From: Halochromatium sp.
GTDB lineage: Bacteria; Pseudomonadota; Gammaproteobacteria; Chromatiales; Chromatiaceae
Length of the DNA stretch: 64,000 nucleotides
Reading direction: 5' to 3'
NCBI GenBank assembly: GCA_010912705.1
Contig: POWB01000012.1
Location: 25,139-89,138, forward strand
The translations under genes were made by a program, and so were the position numbers. A model generated the notes under the pieces. It saw only the letters and a list, made by a program, of their open reading frames with translations. It had not been told where the DNA came from and searched no databases. This document shows, piece after piece, positions 18,401 to 27,498 of this stretch. Every line of letters starts with the position of its first letter. The stretch's first letter is position 1.

Positions 18401-18957
18401 TTCTCAGCCAGGGGCAACAAAAACGGCAACAGCCCCGCTCATCCTATAATGCTACCATTAGTGCATTGCCGACCAATATTAATAAGGGCGCTAAATCTCG
18501 GCCGTTTCAGACAAAACTCGTACTTAACTGCGGTGGTAAACCTCAAGTATTGAATAATTATAATTATCCAAATTCATTAAGTTTTGATTGGGAGCCGCAG
18601 CAGTGCAGCAAGGTGACGCTCACGATCTTTTTGCCAGAGGTGCAACTTATTCATTCTTGGGGCGGCGCGGATGGCTTTCTACGTTTCCTGAAAGAGTTCA
18701 GTGATGGAAATGTTCAATTCACCCCGGCTAACTTCCCCTCTCAGCAGAGCATTTTACAGGGGCTTGGGGTTGAAAAAATTCAGGTGAACTACGCGATCCA
18801 GAACGCTGGCCCAATTATGGATATTGTTCACTACCCAAAGCTTAACATTCCTACAGATGCCGCTGATTGTTGGTCCGGTTTTCGTCCAGGAGCGATAGAG
18901 GATACTGGGCAACTGCAGCGTCAGACCAAGCCAGCGATGGCGATGCCAGGCGGTTGA
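15448..18957 (+). CDS. tssM: T6SS inner-membrane protein TssM (IcmF/VasK)
   Basis: 1169 residues. Two N-terminal membrane helices (about 5-28 and 37-56) are followed by a cytoplasmic GTPase-like domain with Walker A GDSASGKSS at 128-136, WWFFEDSVVIDTAGR and the ITKAD motif. A third helix (around residues 425-450) leads into the large periplasmic region, which ends in the beta-rich domain that meets TssJ. TssM with TssL and TssJ forms the membrane channel. It is the last tss gene here; no impM/tagF, ppkA, pppA or fha genes follow, so post-translational control genes are absent or elsewhere. Confidence 0.95.
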   Translation: MTKLLISIAKVLLVLFIVAAIGIGALLLSQHEGWPNWVAVVAVAGALFFIALFFLVRRYYFRRRERAFVKRVVAQDQQGIDALPLKEHQRFIELQERWTAAVATLRASPHLARHGNPLYSLPWLMVMGDSASGKSSAIAGSRLPTILTDAGPAKGIGGTRNCDWWFFEDSVVIDTAGRYAVPEEEEDRLEWEGFLTLLAKYRRKEPLNGLIVTLPVDKLLADDDDALAEYGRAIRRRIDQLMRVLGSRFPVYLLITKADLIVGLAKLVDFLPADGLGQALGVLNESPDERTERFITQAIEQLSRRLKDARLRFYANSRTPIDQAALLPDELDRLTPRIKSFVTGAFHENPYLETPFLRGIFLSSARQTGAIRSQVLTGLDSLGDTSWRLSDSKLGLFLRDLFSVILPRDRMGFHRIREYSRWRTTTIGLAMLTWGLLFIAVVGVVTLSYLHVRNSLDAVYEPFSQKPELGKNLTADMVTLGSMRDDIVVAAQQLDSGSWLNFLFPQGGQAIDGLKQRFVAWFREYVLDPTDRTMVERFISLPVGQSRDSVASYIEYLIWRVQVLEQRFGADSESVVDQSGPINALATAFGGRLPYIVTLFPEMYRSYVHWQPDQDLLNAEEEEMRVIAARLISTESPDLHWLVSWANARTTLDGVGLDTFWQGLGEADPSIRVSGAFTRQGKAAIDQLLNQIQLVVPEYDSLQLQVEEFWPWYTSQYYAAWASFASAFHSGSKVLLTRRDWLDAASAMATVNNPYFNLIKRMAREFEAVKGLGPPAPIAYQVSHFNAALTAYAGEQKKAGLEQRIESEESRLISEVPGRVDTSAAAKYISTYLSQLSAILPATTSLDAAFRLASNNFGQLAGKQESSPTEVAIVTANQMLEQMTEDGTSNEVFMTLVFGPFDFLAAVTTKEAACAFNELWDTDVVANASGLQEYELWEYLFGNKGTVKSFVGGPGKPFLKQTSTGWQAKRWQGMRFPFYDDFLAFLSQGQQKRQQPRSSYNATISALPTNINKGAKSRPFQTKLVLNCGGKPQVLNNYNYPNSLSFDWEPQQCSKVTLTIFLPEVQLIHSWGGADGFLRFLKEFSDGNVQFTPANFPSQQSILQGLGVEKIQVNYAIQNAGPIMDIVHYPKLNIPTDAADCWSGFRPGAIEDTGQLQRQTKPAMAMPGG

Positions 18958-19193
18958 GCTGCGTGCGGTACGAGGGCTGGGTGACAGACTAAGTAGTGGT
19001 AAGAACGGCCCCGAAGTTCTCCGGCATCCTGAGGTGATGGTCGTCAACGCCCCAGCGGAGGCTGCTTGCTAAAGTGCTGCACTGACTTCTGCGGCGACCT
19101 TGCTGCAGTGCACAAATCGCAGTAAGCTGCCGCCCCACCATAGCCGATGGGGCTGTGGGTAGATTGGCGCTGACTGAGAAATTTGGGGTTCCG

Positions 19194-19784
19194 ATGGCGA
19201 CAATGACAGAGTATGCGTTGATCTTGGTCAGCACGGTGTTGGTCAACAACTTCGTCTTGGTCAAGTTCTTGGGGCTCTGTCCGTTTATGGGGGTCTCGAA
19301 GAAGCTCGAGACCGCGATCGGCATGGGCTTTGCGACGACCTTTGTCCTGACCCTTGCCGCCGTGACCACTTGGATCGTCAATACTTATCTGCTCGTGCCT
19401 CTTGGCATCGACTATCTGCGCACCATCGCGTTCATCTTGGTGATTGCGGTGGTGGTGCAGTTCACCGAGACGGTCATGCACAAGACCAGCCCGGTGCTGT
19501 ATCAGGTGCTTGGCATCTTCTTGCCGTTGATCACCACGAACTGCGCTGTGTTAGGGGTTGCGCTGCTCAACTTGCAGGAGGAGCGCAGTTTTCTCGAGTC
19601 AGCGCTCTATGGTTTTGGCGCCGCCATTGGCTTCTCGCTGGTGTTGGTGCTGTTTGCCGCGATGCGTGAGCGGGTCGCGGTCGCCGACGTGCCGGAGCCG
19701 TTCCAGGGCAGCGCCATAGCCATGGTGACGGCCGGCTTGATGTCCTTGGCTTTTATGGGGTTTGCCGGCCTGGTTTCGGTTTAA
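19194..19784 (+). CDS. rnfA: Rnf electron transport complex subunit RnfA
   Basis: 196 residues from ATG 19194 (TTGGGG upstream); a shorter form from ATG 19203 begins with the canonical MTEYALIL. Six membrane helices are evident, with the paralogue-defining [21 protein letters not shown] and [15 protein letters not shown] motifs that it shares in outline with RnfE. RnfA/E form the membrane core with a bound iron-sulfur centre. It starts the rnfABCDGE operon 236 bp after tssM. Confidence 0.95.
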   Translation: MATMTEYALILVSTVLVNNFVLVKFLGLCPFMGVSKKLETAIGMGFATTFVLTLAAVTTWIVNTYLLVPLGIDYLRTIAFILVIAVVVQFTETVMHKTSPVLYQVLGIFLPLITTNCAVLGVALLNLQEERSFLESALYGFGAAIGFSLVLVLFAAMRERVAVADVPEPFQGSAIAMVTAGLMSLAFMGFAGLVSV

Positions 19785-19883
19785 GCTGGGGGGTTAGGTA
19801 ACCACGCAAGGGGCTCAGTGATGCCAGTTGCCGCCTGACAGCGGCCGCTCGATCGCTGCTGCGAGCTCCGGGAGTAGATTGAG

Positions 19884-20474
19884 ATGTTGATAGCAATCGT
19901 GGCGATAGCGGGCTTAGCCGTTGGCTTTGGGCTGCTGCTCGGGTACTCGGCGATCCGTTTCCGCGTCGAGGGTGACCCGATTGCCGATCAGGTCGATGCC
20001 TTGCTGCCGCAGAGTCAGTGCGGTCAGTGCGGTTATCCGGGCTGCCGGCCCTATGCCGAGGCTGTCGCTTCCGGTGAGGCGGAGATCAATCTCTGCGCGC
20101 CGGGTGGCGAGGGTACGATGCTCGCGATCGCCGATCTGCTCGGGCGCGAGCCGGTTGAGGTGGGCGAGATCGAAGAGACGCCGAAGCAGGTTGCAGTGAT
20201 CGACGAGCAGGTCTGTATCGGTTGCACCAAGTGTCTGCAGTCTTGCCCAGTCGATGCCATCGTCGGCGCTGCCAAGCAGTTGCATGGCATCATTGCCAGC
20301 GAATGCACCGGCTGTGGGCTCTGCACCGCCCCGTGCCCGGTCGACTGTATCCATTTGGAGCCGCTGCCGGAGACGGTTTCGACTTGGAAATGGCCCTATC
20401 CGACGCCGCTGCGCCAGCCGGTTGTGCTGCCACCAGCGTCCGAGCTGCTGCCGGAGCATCGCGAAGCCGCTTGA
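19884..20474 (+). CDS. rnfB: Rnf complex ferredoxin-like subunit RnfB
   Basis: 196 residues. An N-terminal membrane helix (1-22) is followed by a 4Fe-4S domain (Cys46, 49, 54, 71) and two CxxCxxCxxxC clusters (Cys111/114/117/121 and Cys141/144/147/151) typical of 2[4Fe-4S] ferredoxins. RnfB receives electrons on the cytoplasmic side and passes them to the membrane core. Length and motif spacing match the family. Confidence 0.95.
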   Translation: MLIAIVAIAGLAVGFGLLLGYSAIRFRVEGDPIADQVDALLPQSQCGQCGYPGCRPYAEAVASGEAEINLCAPGGEGTMLAIADLLGREPVEVGEIEETPKQVAVIDEQVCIGCTKCLQSCPVDAIVGAAKQLHGIIASECTGCGLCTAPCPVDCIHLEPLPETVSTWKWPYPTPLRQPVVLPPASELLPEHREAA

Positions 20475-20624
20475 GGCCACTTCCGGCGGCCACCTAAGGT
20501 CCGCAAGTCACGCCCAAGAGCGCGCGGCCAGAAGCCCCGATGCGCGCTCTCCGCCCGATGCTTGGCTCTTCAGCCGAGCCTCGATCGCACAAACAGCCCG
20601 AAATATACCGACTAGATTTATCCG

Positions 20625-22430
20625 ATGTCAGGTTTCAGATCGCTCCTTACTGGTCGGCGCAAGTTGTGGCATTTCCACGGCGGCGTCCATCTGCCCGATG
20701 AAAAGACATTGTCGAACGGTTGCCCGGTCGCCGATGCGCCACTACCCGCTCAGCTTGTGCTGCCGCTGCAGCAACACATTGGCGCGCCGGCGCGTTGTCG
20801 CGTCTCGGTCGGCGATAAGGTGCTGAAAGGGCAGCTCATCGCTGAGCCACAGGGCTACATTAGCGCGCCCGTGCATGCGTCGAGCTCGGGTACTGTGGTC
20901 GCGATCGAAGTGCGGCCGATCCCGCATCCATCGGGGCTGAGTGCGCCTTGCGTGGTGATTGAGACCGATGGCGAGGAGCGCTGGGCGGAGCTGCCAGCGC
21001 CGCTGGCTGCGTCCGCGGCGGAGCTTGACGCCTGCGACCCGGCGGCGCTGCGCGAGCGTATCCGTGCGAGTGGCATCGTCGGCATGGGCGGTGCGTCCTT
21101 TCCGACCAACGTGAAACTGAATCCGGGCAAGGATCAGCCGATCGATACCGTTGTCATCAATGGTGCCGAGTGCGAGCCCTATATCACCTGCGATGATCTG
21201 CTGATGCGCGAGCGCGCCGCCGACATCGTCGACGGTGTGCGTGTGATGCTGCATCTGGTGCAGGCCAAGCGGGCGCTGATCGGCGTTGAGGATAATAAGC
21301 CTGAGGCGGCGACTGCACTCAATAGCGCAATCGCTGAGGCTGGGGTTGGCGATCGGGTCGAGGTGGTGGTGATTCCCACCCTTTATCCGAGCGGCGGCGA
21401 GAAGCAGTTGATCCGCATCTTGACCGGCAAGGAGGTGCCGAGCCATGGCATTCCGGCCCAGATCGGCATCGTCTGCCAGAACGTTGGTACGGCCGCTGCG
21501 GTGGCGGATGCGGTCTTGCGCGGGCGGCCGCTGATTGAGCGTCTGGTGACCGTGACTGGGCGGGGTGTGGTCGAGCCGCGCAATTATCGGGTGCCGATTG
21601 GGATCTCGGCCGAGGCCTTGATTGCCGCGAGCGGTGGTTATCGCGGCGAGCTTGCGAAGCTTGTCGCTGGCGGTCCGATGATGGGCTTCCGGCTTGATAC
21701 CGATCTGGTTCCGATCACCAAGGCGACCAACTGTCTGCTGGCGCTCACGCCCGAGGAGAGCCCCGATCCGGGAGCCCCGCTGCCCTGCATCCGCTGTGGG
21801 CGCTGTGCCGAGGTCTGCCCCGCCAATCTCTTGCCGCAGCAGCTCTATTGGCATGCGCGGGCCAAAGAGCTGGAGAAGGTGCAGGACTACAATCTATTCG
21901 ACTGCATCGAATGTGGCTGCTGCGCGCACGTCTGCCCCTCGCATATTCCGCTGGTGCAGTACTACCGTTTCGCCAAGACCGAGAGTTGGGCGCGCGAGCA
22001 GGAGAAGCGTGCCGCGGATCATGCGCGTGAGCGCCATGCGGCGCGTGAGGCTCGGCTTGAGCGCCAGGAGCGCGAACGTAAGGCGAAGCTGCGGAAGAAG
22101 AAAGAGGCCGTCGCTGCGGGTGGCACCAAGCCGGCTGCTGCTGGTGCTAAACCTGCTCCTGCTGGCACCAAGCCGGCTGCTGCTAAACCTACTCCTGGTG
22201 GCACTCAACCAACTGCTGACGCTAAGGCGAAGCCACAGGCGGATACGGCGGATAAACAGGCCTTGATCGAGGCGGCGCGTCGTCGTGCTGCGGAGAAGAA
22301 GGCGATGCTGGCAAAGGCTCAAGAGACGACAGCGACGCCTGTCGATCAGCAGGCGCCTGTTCAGGGCGATGCAGCCGCAACCACGAAACGAGCCCAGCCG
22401 CGTGAGGCGGTTGCGGTTGATCAGGAGTAA
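20625..22430 (+). CDS. rnfC: Rnf complex NADH/ferredoxin-interacting subunit RnfC
   Basis: 601 residues. The N-terminus (WHFHGGVHLPDEKTLS) and the GMGGASFPTNVKL and INGAECEPYITCDD blocks define the FMN/NADH-binding part. Two ferredoxin clusters follow (CIRCGRCAEVCP and CIECGCCAHVCP). The last ~130 residues are low-complexity, Lys/Ala/Pro-rich, with repeated TKPAAAGAKPAP-like units, as in many proteobacterial RnfC tails. RnfC couples NAD(H) to ferredoxin oxidation or reduction. The stop and the rnfD start share a base. Confidence 0.95.
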   Translation: MSGFRSLLTGRRKLWHFHGGVHLPDEKTLSNGCPVADAPLPAQLVLPLQQHIGAPARCRVSVGDKVLKGQLIAEPQGYISAPVHASSSGTVVAIEVRPIPHPSGLSAPCVVIETDGEERWAELPAPLAASAAELDACDPAALRERIRASGIVGMGGASFPTNVKLNPGKDQPIDTVVINGAECEPYITCDDLLMRERAADIVDGVRVMLHLVQAKRALIGVEDNKPEAATALNSAIAEAGVGDRVEVVVIPTLYPSGGEKQLIRILTGKEVPSHGIPAQIGIVCQNVGTAAAVADAVLRGRPLIERLVTVTGRGVVEPRNYRVPIGISAEALIAASGGYRGELAKLVAGGPMMGFRLDTDLVPITKATNCLLALTPEESPDPGAPLPCIRCGRCAEVCPANLLPQQLYWHARAKELEKVQDYNLFDCIECGCCAHVCPSHIPLVQYYRFAKTESWAREQEKRAADHARERHAAREARLERQERERKAKLRKKKEAVAAGGTKPAAAGAKPAPAGTKPAAAKPTPGGTQPTADAKAKPQADTADKQALIEAARRRAAEKKAMLAKAQETTATPVDQQAPVQGDAAATTKRAQPREAVAVDQE

Positions 22431-23506
22431 TGCCGGTGGCCATGACCTTTGTCTCGTCGCCGCATAGCGCGCGCGTCAATCGTGTCGATCAGGTGATGCT
22501 GCAGGTCTGTCTGGCACTGGTGCCGGGCACCCTGGCCCTAGTCTGGTTCTTTGGCTGGGGCGTGCTCATCAACATGGCGCTGGCAACCCTGTTTGCGGTG
22601 CTGGCTGAAGCGCTAGTGATGACGTTGCGCGGGCGTCCGGCGCTGCCGGCCATCAGTGACTACAGCGCCGTGGTGACGGCACTGCTGTTTGCGCTGACGA
22701 TTCCGCCGACCATGCCTTGGTGGATGACCATGCTGGGCATCGTCTTCGCAATCGTCATCGTCAAGCAGCTTTATGGGGGCATCGGTTATAACCCGTTCAA
22801 TCCCGCGATGGCCGGCTATGTGTTCTTGCTGATCTCTTATCCAGTGGCAACGACGAGCTGGCTGCCCCCGGATGTACCGGCGCTGCTCGAGGCGCGTGAG
22901 CTATCAACGCTATCATTCCTGGACTCGGCGCGCCTTATCTTCATGGGCGCTCTGCCTGAGGGGCTGACCTGGGATGCGGTCAGTGCGGCGACGCCGCTCG
23001 ACGAGATGCGGACGCTGTTGGACCAGGGCCGAACCATCGACGAGATCCGGGCTAGCAGTCCACTCTGGGGCAGTTTTGGTGGCCGTGGCTGGGAGTGGGT
23101 CGGGAACTGGTTCCTGCTCGGCGGGCTCTATCTGCTGTGGCGACGGGTGATCAGCTGGCATATCCCGGTCGCGGTGCTAGCTGGTCTGTTGGCGGCCTCT
23201 GCGGCCTTCTGGCTGGTTGATCCGCAGCATTTTCCGTTTCCGGGGTTTCACTTGTTCTCGGGCGCGGCCATCTTAGGGGCGTTCTTTATCGCGACGGACC
23301 CGGTGTCGGCCTGTACCACTCGACGTGGTCAGTTGATCTACGGCGCGGCGATTGGCGGCACCATCTTTGCGATTCGCACCTGGGGTGGCTATCCGGATGC
23401 GGTCGCCTTCGCGGTCTTGTTGATGAACATCGCCGCACCGATGATCGATCATTATTCTCAGCCTCGGGTCTTCGGCCATCGCCGCAGCCTGCGCAAGAAG
23501 GCCTGA
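22430..23506 (+). CDS. rnfD: Rnf complex membrane flavoprotein subunit RnfD
   Basis: 358 residues with multiple membrane helices. The motif SAATPLD places the FMN-bearing Thr at residue 188, matching the covalent flavin site of RnfD/NqrB. YGGIGYNPFNPAMAGY and the C-terminal FFIATDPVSACTT block are further signatures. It carries riboflavin/FMN for transmembrane electron flow. The ATG overlaps the rnfC stop (TAATG). Confidence 0.95.
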   Translation: MPVAMTFVSSPHSARVNRVDQVMLQVCLALVPGTLALVWFFGWGVLINMALATLFAVLAEALVMTLRGRPALPAISDYSAVVTALLFALTIPPTMPWWMTMLGIVFAIVIVKQLYGGIGYNPFNPAMAGYVFLLISYPVATTSWLPPDVPALLEARELSTLSFLDSARLIFMGALPEGLTWDAVSAATPLDEMRTLLDQGRTIDEIRASSPLWGSFGGRGWEWVGNWFLLGGLYLLWRRVISWHIPVAVLAGLLAASAAFWLVDPQHFPFPGFHLFSGAAILGAFFIATDPVSACTTRRGQLIYGAAIGGTIFAIRTWGGYPDAVAFAVLLMNIAAPMIDHYSQPRVFGHRRSLRKKA

Positions 23507-23536
23507 TGGCATAGCACTGGACAGAAGACAACGACC

Positions 23537-24259
23537 ATGAAAAAGGCACCTATTCTCATTGCCGCGTTTATCTTGGGAAGCTTCGCCGTTGGCGGCGTTG
23601 GCTTGGTGGCTGTGACGCATGAGCTGACCGACACCAAGATCGCGGAGAATCAACGCGCGGCCATGATGGCGAAGCTGGAGGCCATCGTGCCAGAAGGGCG
23701 CATGTCCAATGATCCGCTGCAGGATCGTATCGAGGTGAGCGACCAGAAGCTCCTCGGGGCACCGGTCACTGAGGTGTACCGAGTGCGTGATGGCGAAGAG
23801 CCAGTGGCGCTGATCCTGAAGCCGGTTGTTCCAGACGGCTATGCGGGGCCGATCAATCTGCTGGTCTCGGTGCTTTATGATGGCACCTTGGGTGGTGTGC
23901 GCGTGATCTCGCACCATGAGACGCCTGGCTTGGGTGACAAGATTGAGGAGCGTAAGGACGACTGGATCGTCGAGCAGTTCAACGGCCGCTCGCTTGCTGA
24001 GCCACCACTGGAGCTGTGGCAGGTAAAGCGTGATGGTGGGGTCTTTGATCAGTTCACTGGGGCGACCATCACGCCGCGCTCGGTGGTGAATGCGGTTAAG
24101 GGCACACTGCTCTTTGTGAAAGAGCATGGCGATTCCCTCTATGCGACACCCGCAACTGGCCAGGCTGAGGGGGCGACGGATCAGGCACCCCAAGCAGCGT
24201 CCGATGCTGCGGCGGCCGAGGCGCGAGCGCAGTTGACGACTGGCATGGAGGTCTCCTGA
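23537..24259 (+). CDS. rnfG: Rnf complex periplasmic flavoprotein subunit RnfG
   Basis: 240 residues. One N-terminal membrane anchor (about 5-28) precedes an FMN-binding domain with TGAT at 174-177; Thr177 is the expected covalent FMN attachment site. Other family features are [14 protein letters not shown] and [14 protein letters not shown]-terminal Ala/Gln-rich tail is extra. The stop overlaps the rnfE start by one base. Confidence 0.95.
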   Translation: MKKAPILIAAFILGSFAVGGVGLVAVTHELTDTKIAENQRAAMMAKLEAIVPEGRMSNDPLQDRIEVSDQKLLGAPVTEVYRVRDGEEPVALILKPVVPDGYAGPINLLVSVLYDGTLGGVRVISHHETPGLGDKIEERKDDWIVEQFNGRSLAEPPLELWQVKRDGGVFDQFTGATITPRSVVNAVKGTLLFVKEHGDSLYATPATGQAEGATDQAPQAASDAAAAEARAQLTTGMEVS

Positions 24260-24969
24260 TGGCGGAGAAAGGCTATGGTGCGCTGATCGGCGAGGGGCTC
24301 TGGAGCAACAACCAGGCGCTGGTGGCGATGCTCGGGCTCTGCCCGCTGCTCGCGGTGACCACGACAGCGACCAACGGGCTCGGCATGGGGCTGGCGACAA
24401 CCACGGTCTTGGTGCTCTCGAATGCAACCATCTCGCTGATCCGCAATCTGGTGCGCCCAGAGGTGCGTCTGCCGGTGTTCGTACTGGTTATTGCCTCCTT
24501 CGTGACCGCGGTTGAGCTGACCATGCAGGCCCAGTTTTACCAGCTCTATCTCGTGCTGGGGCTGTTCATCCCGTTGATTGTGACCAACTGCGCGATCATC
24601 GGTCGTGCTGAGGCCTATGCCTCGAAGGCGCGGTTGGATCGGGCCATCATCGATGGCCTGGCGATGGGACTGGGTTTCACGCTGGTGCTGATGGTGCTCG
24701 GCGGGATGCGCGAATTCCTTGGTCAGGGCACCCTGTTCTATCAGGCCGAACTGCTGCTGGGGCCCGCGGCGGAGGGGTTTGGTCTCAACCTCGGTGAGGA
24801 CTACCAGGGCGCGCTGCTGGCGATGTTGCCCCCGGGTGCCTTTATTGGCCTGGGCTTCTTGATCGCGCTGAAGAACCTGATCGATAAGGCTGCAGAGCGG
24901 CGTCAGCGGGCACAGCGGGCTTCAGCTGAATTGGCGCCAAGGCATGAGATGGCGCCCTCTAGTGGCTGA
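24259..24969 (+). CDS. rnfE: Rnf complex membrane subunit RnfE
   Basis: 236 residues with six predicted membrane helices. [20 protein letters not shown] and [17 protein letters not shown] are the RnfE/NqrD signatures and mirror those of RnfA. It closes the operon. No nth or rnfH gene follows; instead there is a 180-bp gap and phosphoribulokinase. In phototrophs Rnf often supplies low-potential electrons for nitrogenase or CO2 fixation, which fits this neighbour only loosely. Confidence 0.95.
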   Translation: MAEKGYGALIGEGLWSNNQALVAMLGLCPLLAVTTTATNGLGMGLATTTVLVLSNATISLIRNLVRPEVRLPVFVLVIASFVTAVELTMQAQFYQLYLVLGLFIPLIVTNCAIIGRAEAYASKARLDRAIIDGLAMGLGFTLVLMVLGGMREFLGQGTLFYQAELLLGPAAEGFGLNLGEDYQGALLAMLPPGAFIGLGFLIALKNLIDKAAERRQRAQRASAELAPRHEMAPSSG

Positions 24970-25149
24970 TGTTGGGATAACCTCTCCAGTCTTTGCCTCA
25001 GTGGTCTCTAAGGACATGCTAAGGAAGTGGTATATTTGGCTGTTCATCGATATGTCCATCTGATTTAGACGCTTTCGTTACGTCAGCCACCAGTGCACTC
25101 TCGCGCCACGGCCGCTGGCAGCATCTCAGTAAAGACGGGGAGTTTATCT

Positions 25150-26040
25150 ATGTCTAAGAAACATCCAGTTGTTGCCGTTACCGGCTCGTCTGGCGCAGGA
25201 ACCACGACGGTCAAGCATGCCTTCGAGCACATCTTCTATCGCGATGGCATCAACGCCGCGGTGATCGAGGGCGATAGCTTCCACCGTTACAACCGCAAAG
25301 AGATGAAGGCGGAGATGGCCAAGGCGGCCGAAGAGCATAGCAATCTGAGCCATTTTGGCCCTGAGGCGAATCACTTCGACCTGATTGCCGAGCTCTTTGC
25401 CAGCTACGGCGATACCGGTACCGGCCGGAAGCGCTACTACATCCATAGCGACGAAGAGGCGGCCCAGCATAACGAGCGTCTCGGCACCAACCTCTCGCCA
25501 GGTGAATTTACCCCTTGGGAAGAGGTGCCGACAGGCACCGATCTGTTGTTCTACGAAGGTCTGCATGGGCTTGCCAAGACCGATGAGGCCGATGTGGCTA
25601 AGCATGTCGACCTCGGCATTGGTGTGGTGCCGATCGTCAACCTGGAGTGGATTCAGAAGATCCATCGCGACAATGCCGAGCGCGGCTATTCAGCCGAAGC
25701 GATTGTCGATACCATCCTACGCCGCATGCCGGACTACATCCGGCACATCACGCCGCAGTTCACGCGCACCGATATCAACTTCCAGCGTGTATCGACGGTG
25801 GATACGTCCGATCCATTCATCGCGCGCGACATCCCGACCCCCGATGAAAGCTTCGTCGTCATTCGCTTCAGAGAGCCGGAAAAGATCGAGGTGGATTTCC
25901 AGTATCTGCTGTCGATGATCAAGGATTCATTCATGTCTCGGCGCAACACCATCGTCGTGCCCGGAGGCAAGATGGGCTTTGCGATGGAGATCATCCTGCA
26001 GCCCATCATCGAGCGCATGATGGCTGCGCGGAACGTCTAA
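25150..26040 (+). CDS. prk: Phosphoribulokinase (class I, Calvin cycle)
   Basis: 296 residues from ATG 25150, preceded by GGGGAG; a longer frame from 25093 lacks a good ribosome site. Walker A TGSSGAGTTT at 11-20, EGDSFHRYNR with the ribulose-5-phosphate contact residues, and the FYEGLHG motif (Walker B-like) identify class I phosphoribulokinase, which makes ribulose-1,5-bisphosphate from Ru5P and ATP for RubisCO. Length matches the octameric proteobacterial enzyme. The 3' end overlaps the convergent corC gene by 4 bp. No RubisCO genes are in the window. Confidence 0.96.
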   Translation: MSKKHPVVAVTGSSGAGTTTVKHAFEHIFYRDGINAAVIEGDSFHRYNRKEMKAEMAKAAEEHSNLSHFGPEANHFDLIAELFASYGDTGTGRKRYYIHSDEEAAQHNERLGTNLSPGEFTPWEEVPTGTDLLFYEGLHGLAKTDEADVAKHVDLGIGVVPIVNLEWIQKIHRDNAERGYSAEAIVDTILRRMPDYIRHITPQFTRTDINFQRVSTVDTSDPFIARDIPTPDESFVVIRFREPEKIEVDFQYLLSMIKDSFMSRRNTIVVPGGKMGFAMEIILQPIIERMMAARNV

Positions 26041-26945
26041 CCATCTGCTGCGGCGCGCTCGTTGATGAGCGCGCCTTCTTCCGTGCCTGGCGGGCGCACC
26101 GTCAACAGATGCACGCGGCGGCTGTCGGCGCGCAGGATGGTGAAGCGAAAGCCGTCGATCTCGACGCGCTCACCGCGTTTTGGCAGATGTGCAAAGGCAT
26201 GCACCACGAGTCCGCCGACGGTGTCGAGATCGCCACCTTCGAGTGCTGAGCTGAAGTACTCATTGAACTCCTCAATCGATGTACGCGCCTTGACCGTGTA
26301 CTCGCCCTTGCCGCGCTTATAGATGAAGGCGCCCTCGTCGAAGTCGTGCTCGTCTTCGATATCGCCGACGATCTGCTCCAGCACATCCTCGATGGTGACC
26401 AGGCCGGCGGCCGAACCATACTCGTCGACAACGATGGCCATGTGATTGCGGCTGGCTCGGAACTCCTTGAGCAAGACGTTGAGCCGCTTGCTTTCCGGAA
26501 CGAAAACCGCTGGACGGACATGATCACGGATATTGAACGAGCGCCGATTGGTCTCGGAATAGTAGCTGAGGAGATCTTTCGCGAGCAGGATGCCGACGAC
26601 TTCGCCCTTGTCGTCACCGGTCACCGGGAAGCGCGAATGCGCGCTCTCGACGGCGGTGGCGAGGATACGCTCGAGGGGGTCATCGCGGCGGATGTGGACC
26701 ATCTCGGCGCGGGGAATCATGATGTCGCCAACCCGCAGGTCGGCAACCTGGAGCACGGCCTCCATCATCCCGAGTGCCTCGCGGTCGAGCAGACCTCGGC
26801 TCTCGGCTTGTTGTAGGAGCTCGCTGAGCTGCTCCTTGGTTTTCAGCTCAGGGCGTGCAAAGCGCCGCATGAGCCCAGGTAAGCGCAGGCGCGCCAGCCA
26901 GTGTCTGGTCTGGGCGCCGTTTCTAGATCCGTCGTCGCTCGCCAT
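26037..26945 (-). CDS. corC: CorC/HlyC-family CBS-domain protein (YbeX)
   Basis: 302 residues. After a charged N-terminus come two CBS domains ([21 protein letters not shown] split over the first; [25 protein letters not shown] in the second), then the C-terminal CorC_HlyC domain ([34 protein letters not shown]). In E. coli YbeX sits after YbeY and is tied to Mg/Co homeostasis and ribosome maturation. Its start overlaps the ybeY end by 23 bp. No membrane DUF21 domain is present, so it is cytosolic. Confidence 0.92.
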   Translation of the reverse strand: MASDDGSRNGAQTRHWLARLRLPGLMRRFARPELKTKEQLSELLQQAESRGLLDREALGMMEAVLQVADLRVGDIMIPRAEMVHIRRDDPLERILATAVESAHSRFPVTGDDKGEVVGILLAKDLLSYYSETNRRSFNIRDHVRPAVFVPESKRLNVLLKEFRASRNHMAIVVDEYGSAAGLVTIEDVLEQIVGDIEDEHDFDEGAFIYKRGKGEYTVKARTSIEEFNEYFSSALEGGDLDTVGGLVVHAFAHLPKRGERVEIDGFRFTILRADSRRVHLLTVRPPGTEEGALINERAAADG

Positions 26946-27498
26946 TAGCGTCGTGATTGACCTCGTAAGGTGATGGAAATCCTAGCGCGCCGAGGATGTC
27001 GATTTCGAGCGCCTCCATGGACGCAGCCTCGACGGCGGTGAGGTGGTCGTAACCGAGCAGATGAAGTGTCCCATGCACCACCAGATGAGCCCAGTGGGCG
27101 GTCTCGGTCTTACCTTGCTCGGCGGCTTCGCGCTCGACTAGGGGCGCGCAGATCAGGAGATCACCGAGCAGGGCGCTGATCCCAGCGCAGGTTGGATCGC
27201 TGAGGTCGATCCCTGGCGGTGGCGCGAAGGGGAACGACAGGATATTGGTCGGCCCGGAACGACCCCGGTAGCGCTGGTTGAGTTCGGCGCTCTCGGCCTC
27301 GTCGGTGATGCGGATGGTCAGTTCGGCTGGCCAATGCAGTGCTGCTTGTCTGGGCGAGTGCTGGGGATCGAGTGCGGCTAGCACCCAACGCTGGAGATCC
27401 TCAGCGCTCGGCAGCCGCGCGTGCAGATCCTGCGCGAGTGCCTCGCCGAGCTGAATATCGATCAGGACTGCTGGCTCAGACGCCTTGATCGCGGTCAT
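26923..27498 (-). CDS. ybeY: Endoribonuclease YbeY (rRNA maturation factor)
   Basis: 191 residues from the ATG at 27498; the frame is open further upstream but that part lies inside phoH. The metal-binding motif HGTLHLLGYDH (H-x3-H-x5-H) is complete, and RSGPTNILSFPF is the second family hallmark. YbeY is a zinc endoribonuclease in 16S rRNA 3'-end maturation and 70S quality control. It overlaps phoH and corC by 23 bp each, in the conserved phoH-ybeY-corC order. Confidence 0.95.
   Translation of the reverse strand: MTAIKASEPAVLIDIQLGEALAQDLHARLPSAEDLQRWVLAALDPQHSPRQAALHWPAELTIRITDEAESAELNQRYRGRSGPTNILSFPFAPPPGIDLSDPTCAGISALLGDLLICAPLVEREAAEQGKTETAHWAHLVVHGTLHLLGYDHLTAVEAASMEALEIDILGALGFPSPYEVNHDANGERRRI

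Noticed and set aside
20742..21854. 370-codon minus-strand frame inside rnfC
   Set aside because: Antisense shadow of rnfC; composition is Arg/His-rich with no motif or ribosome site.
23273..24427. 384-codon minus-strand frame across rnfD-rnfG-rnfE
   Set aside because: Crosses three real genes in antisense and carries no family signature.
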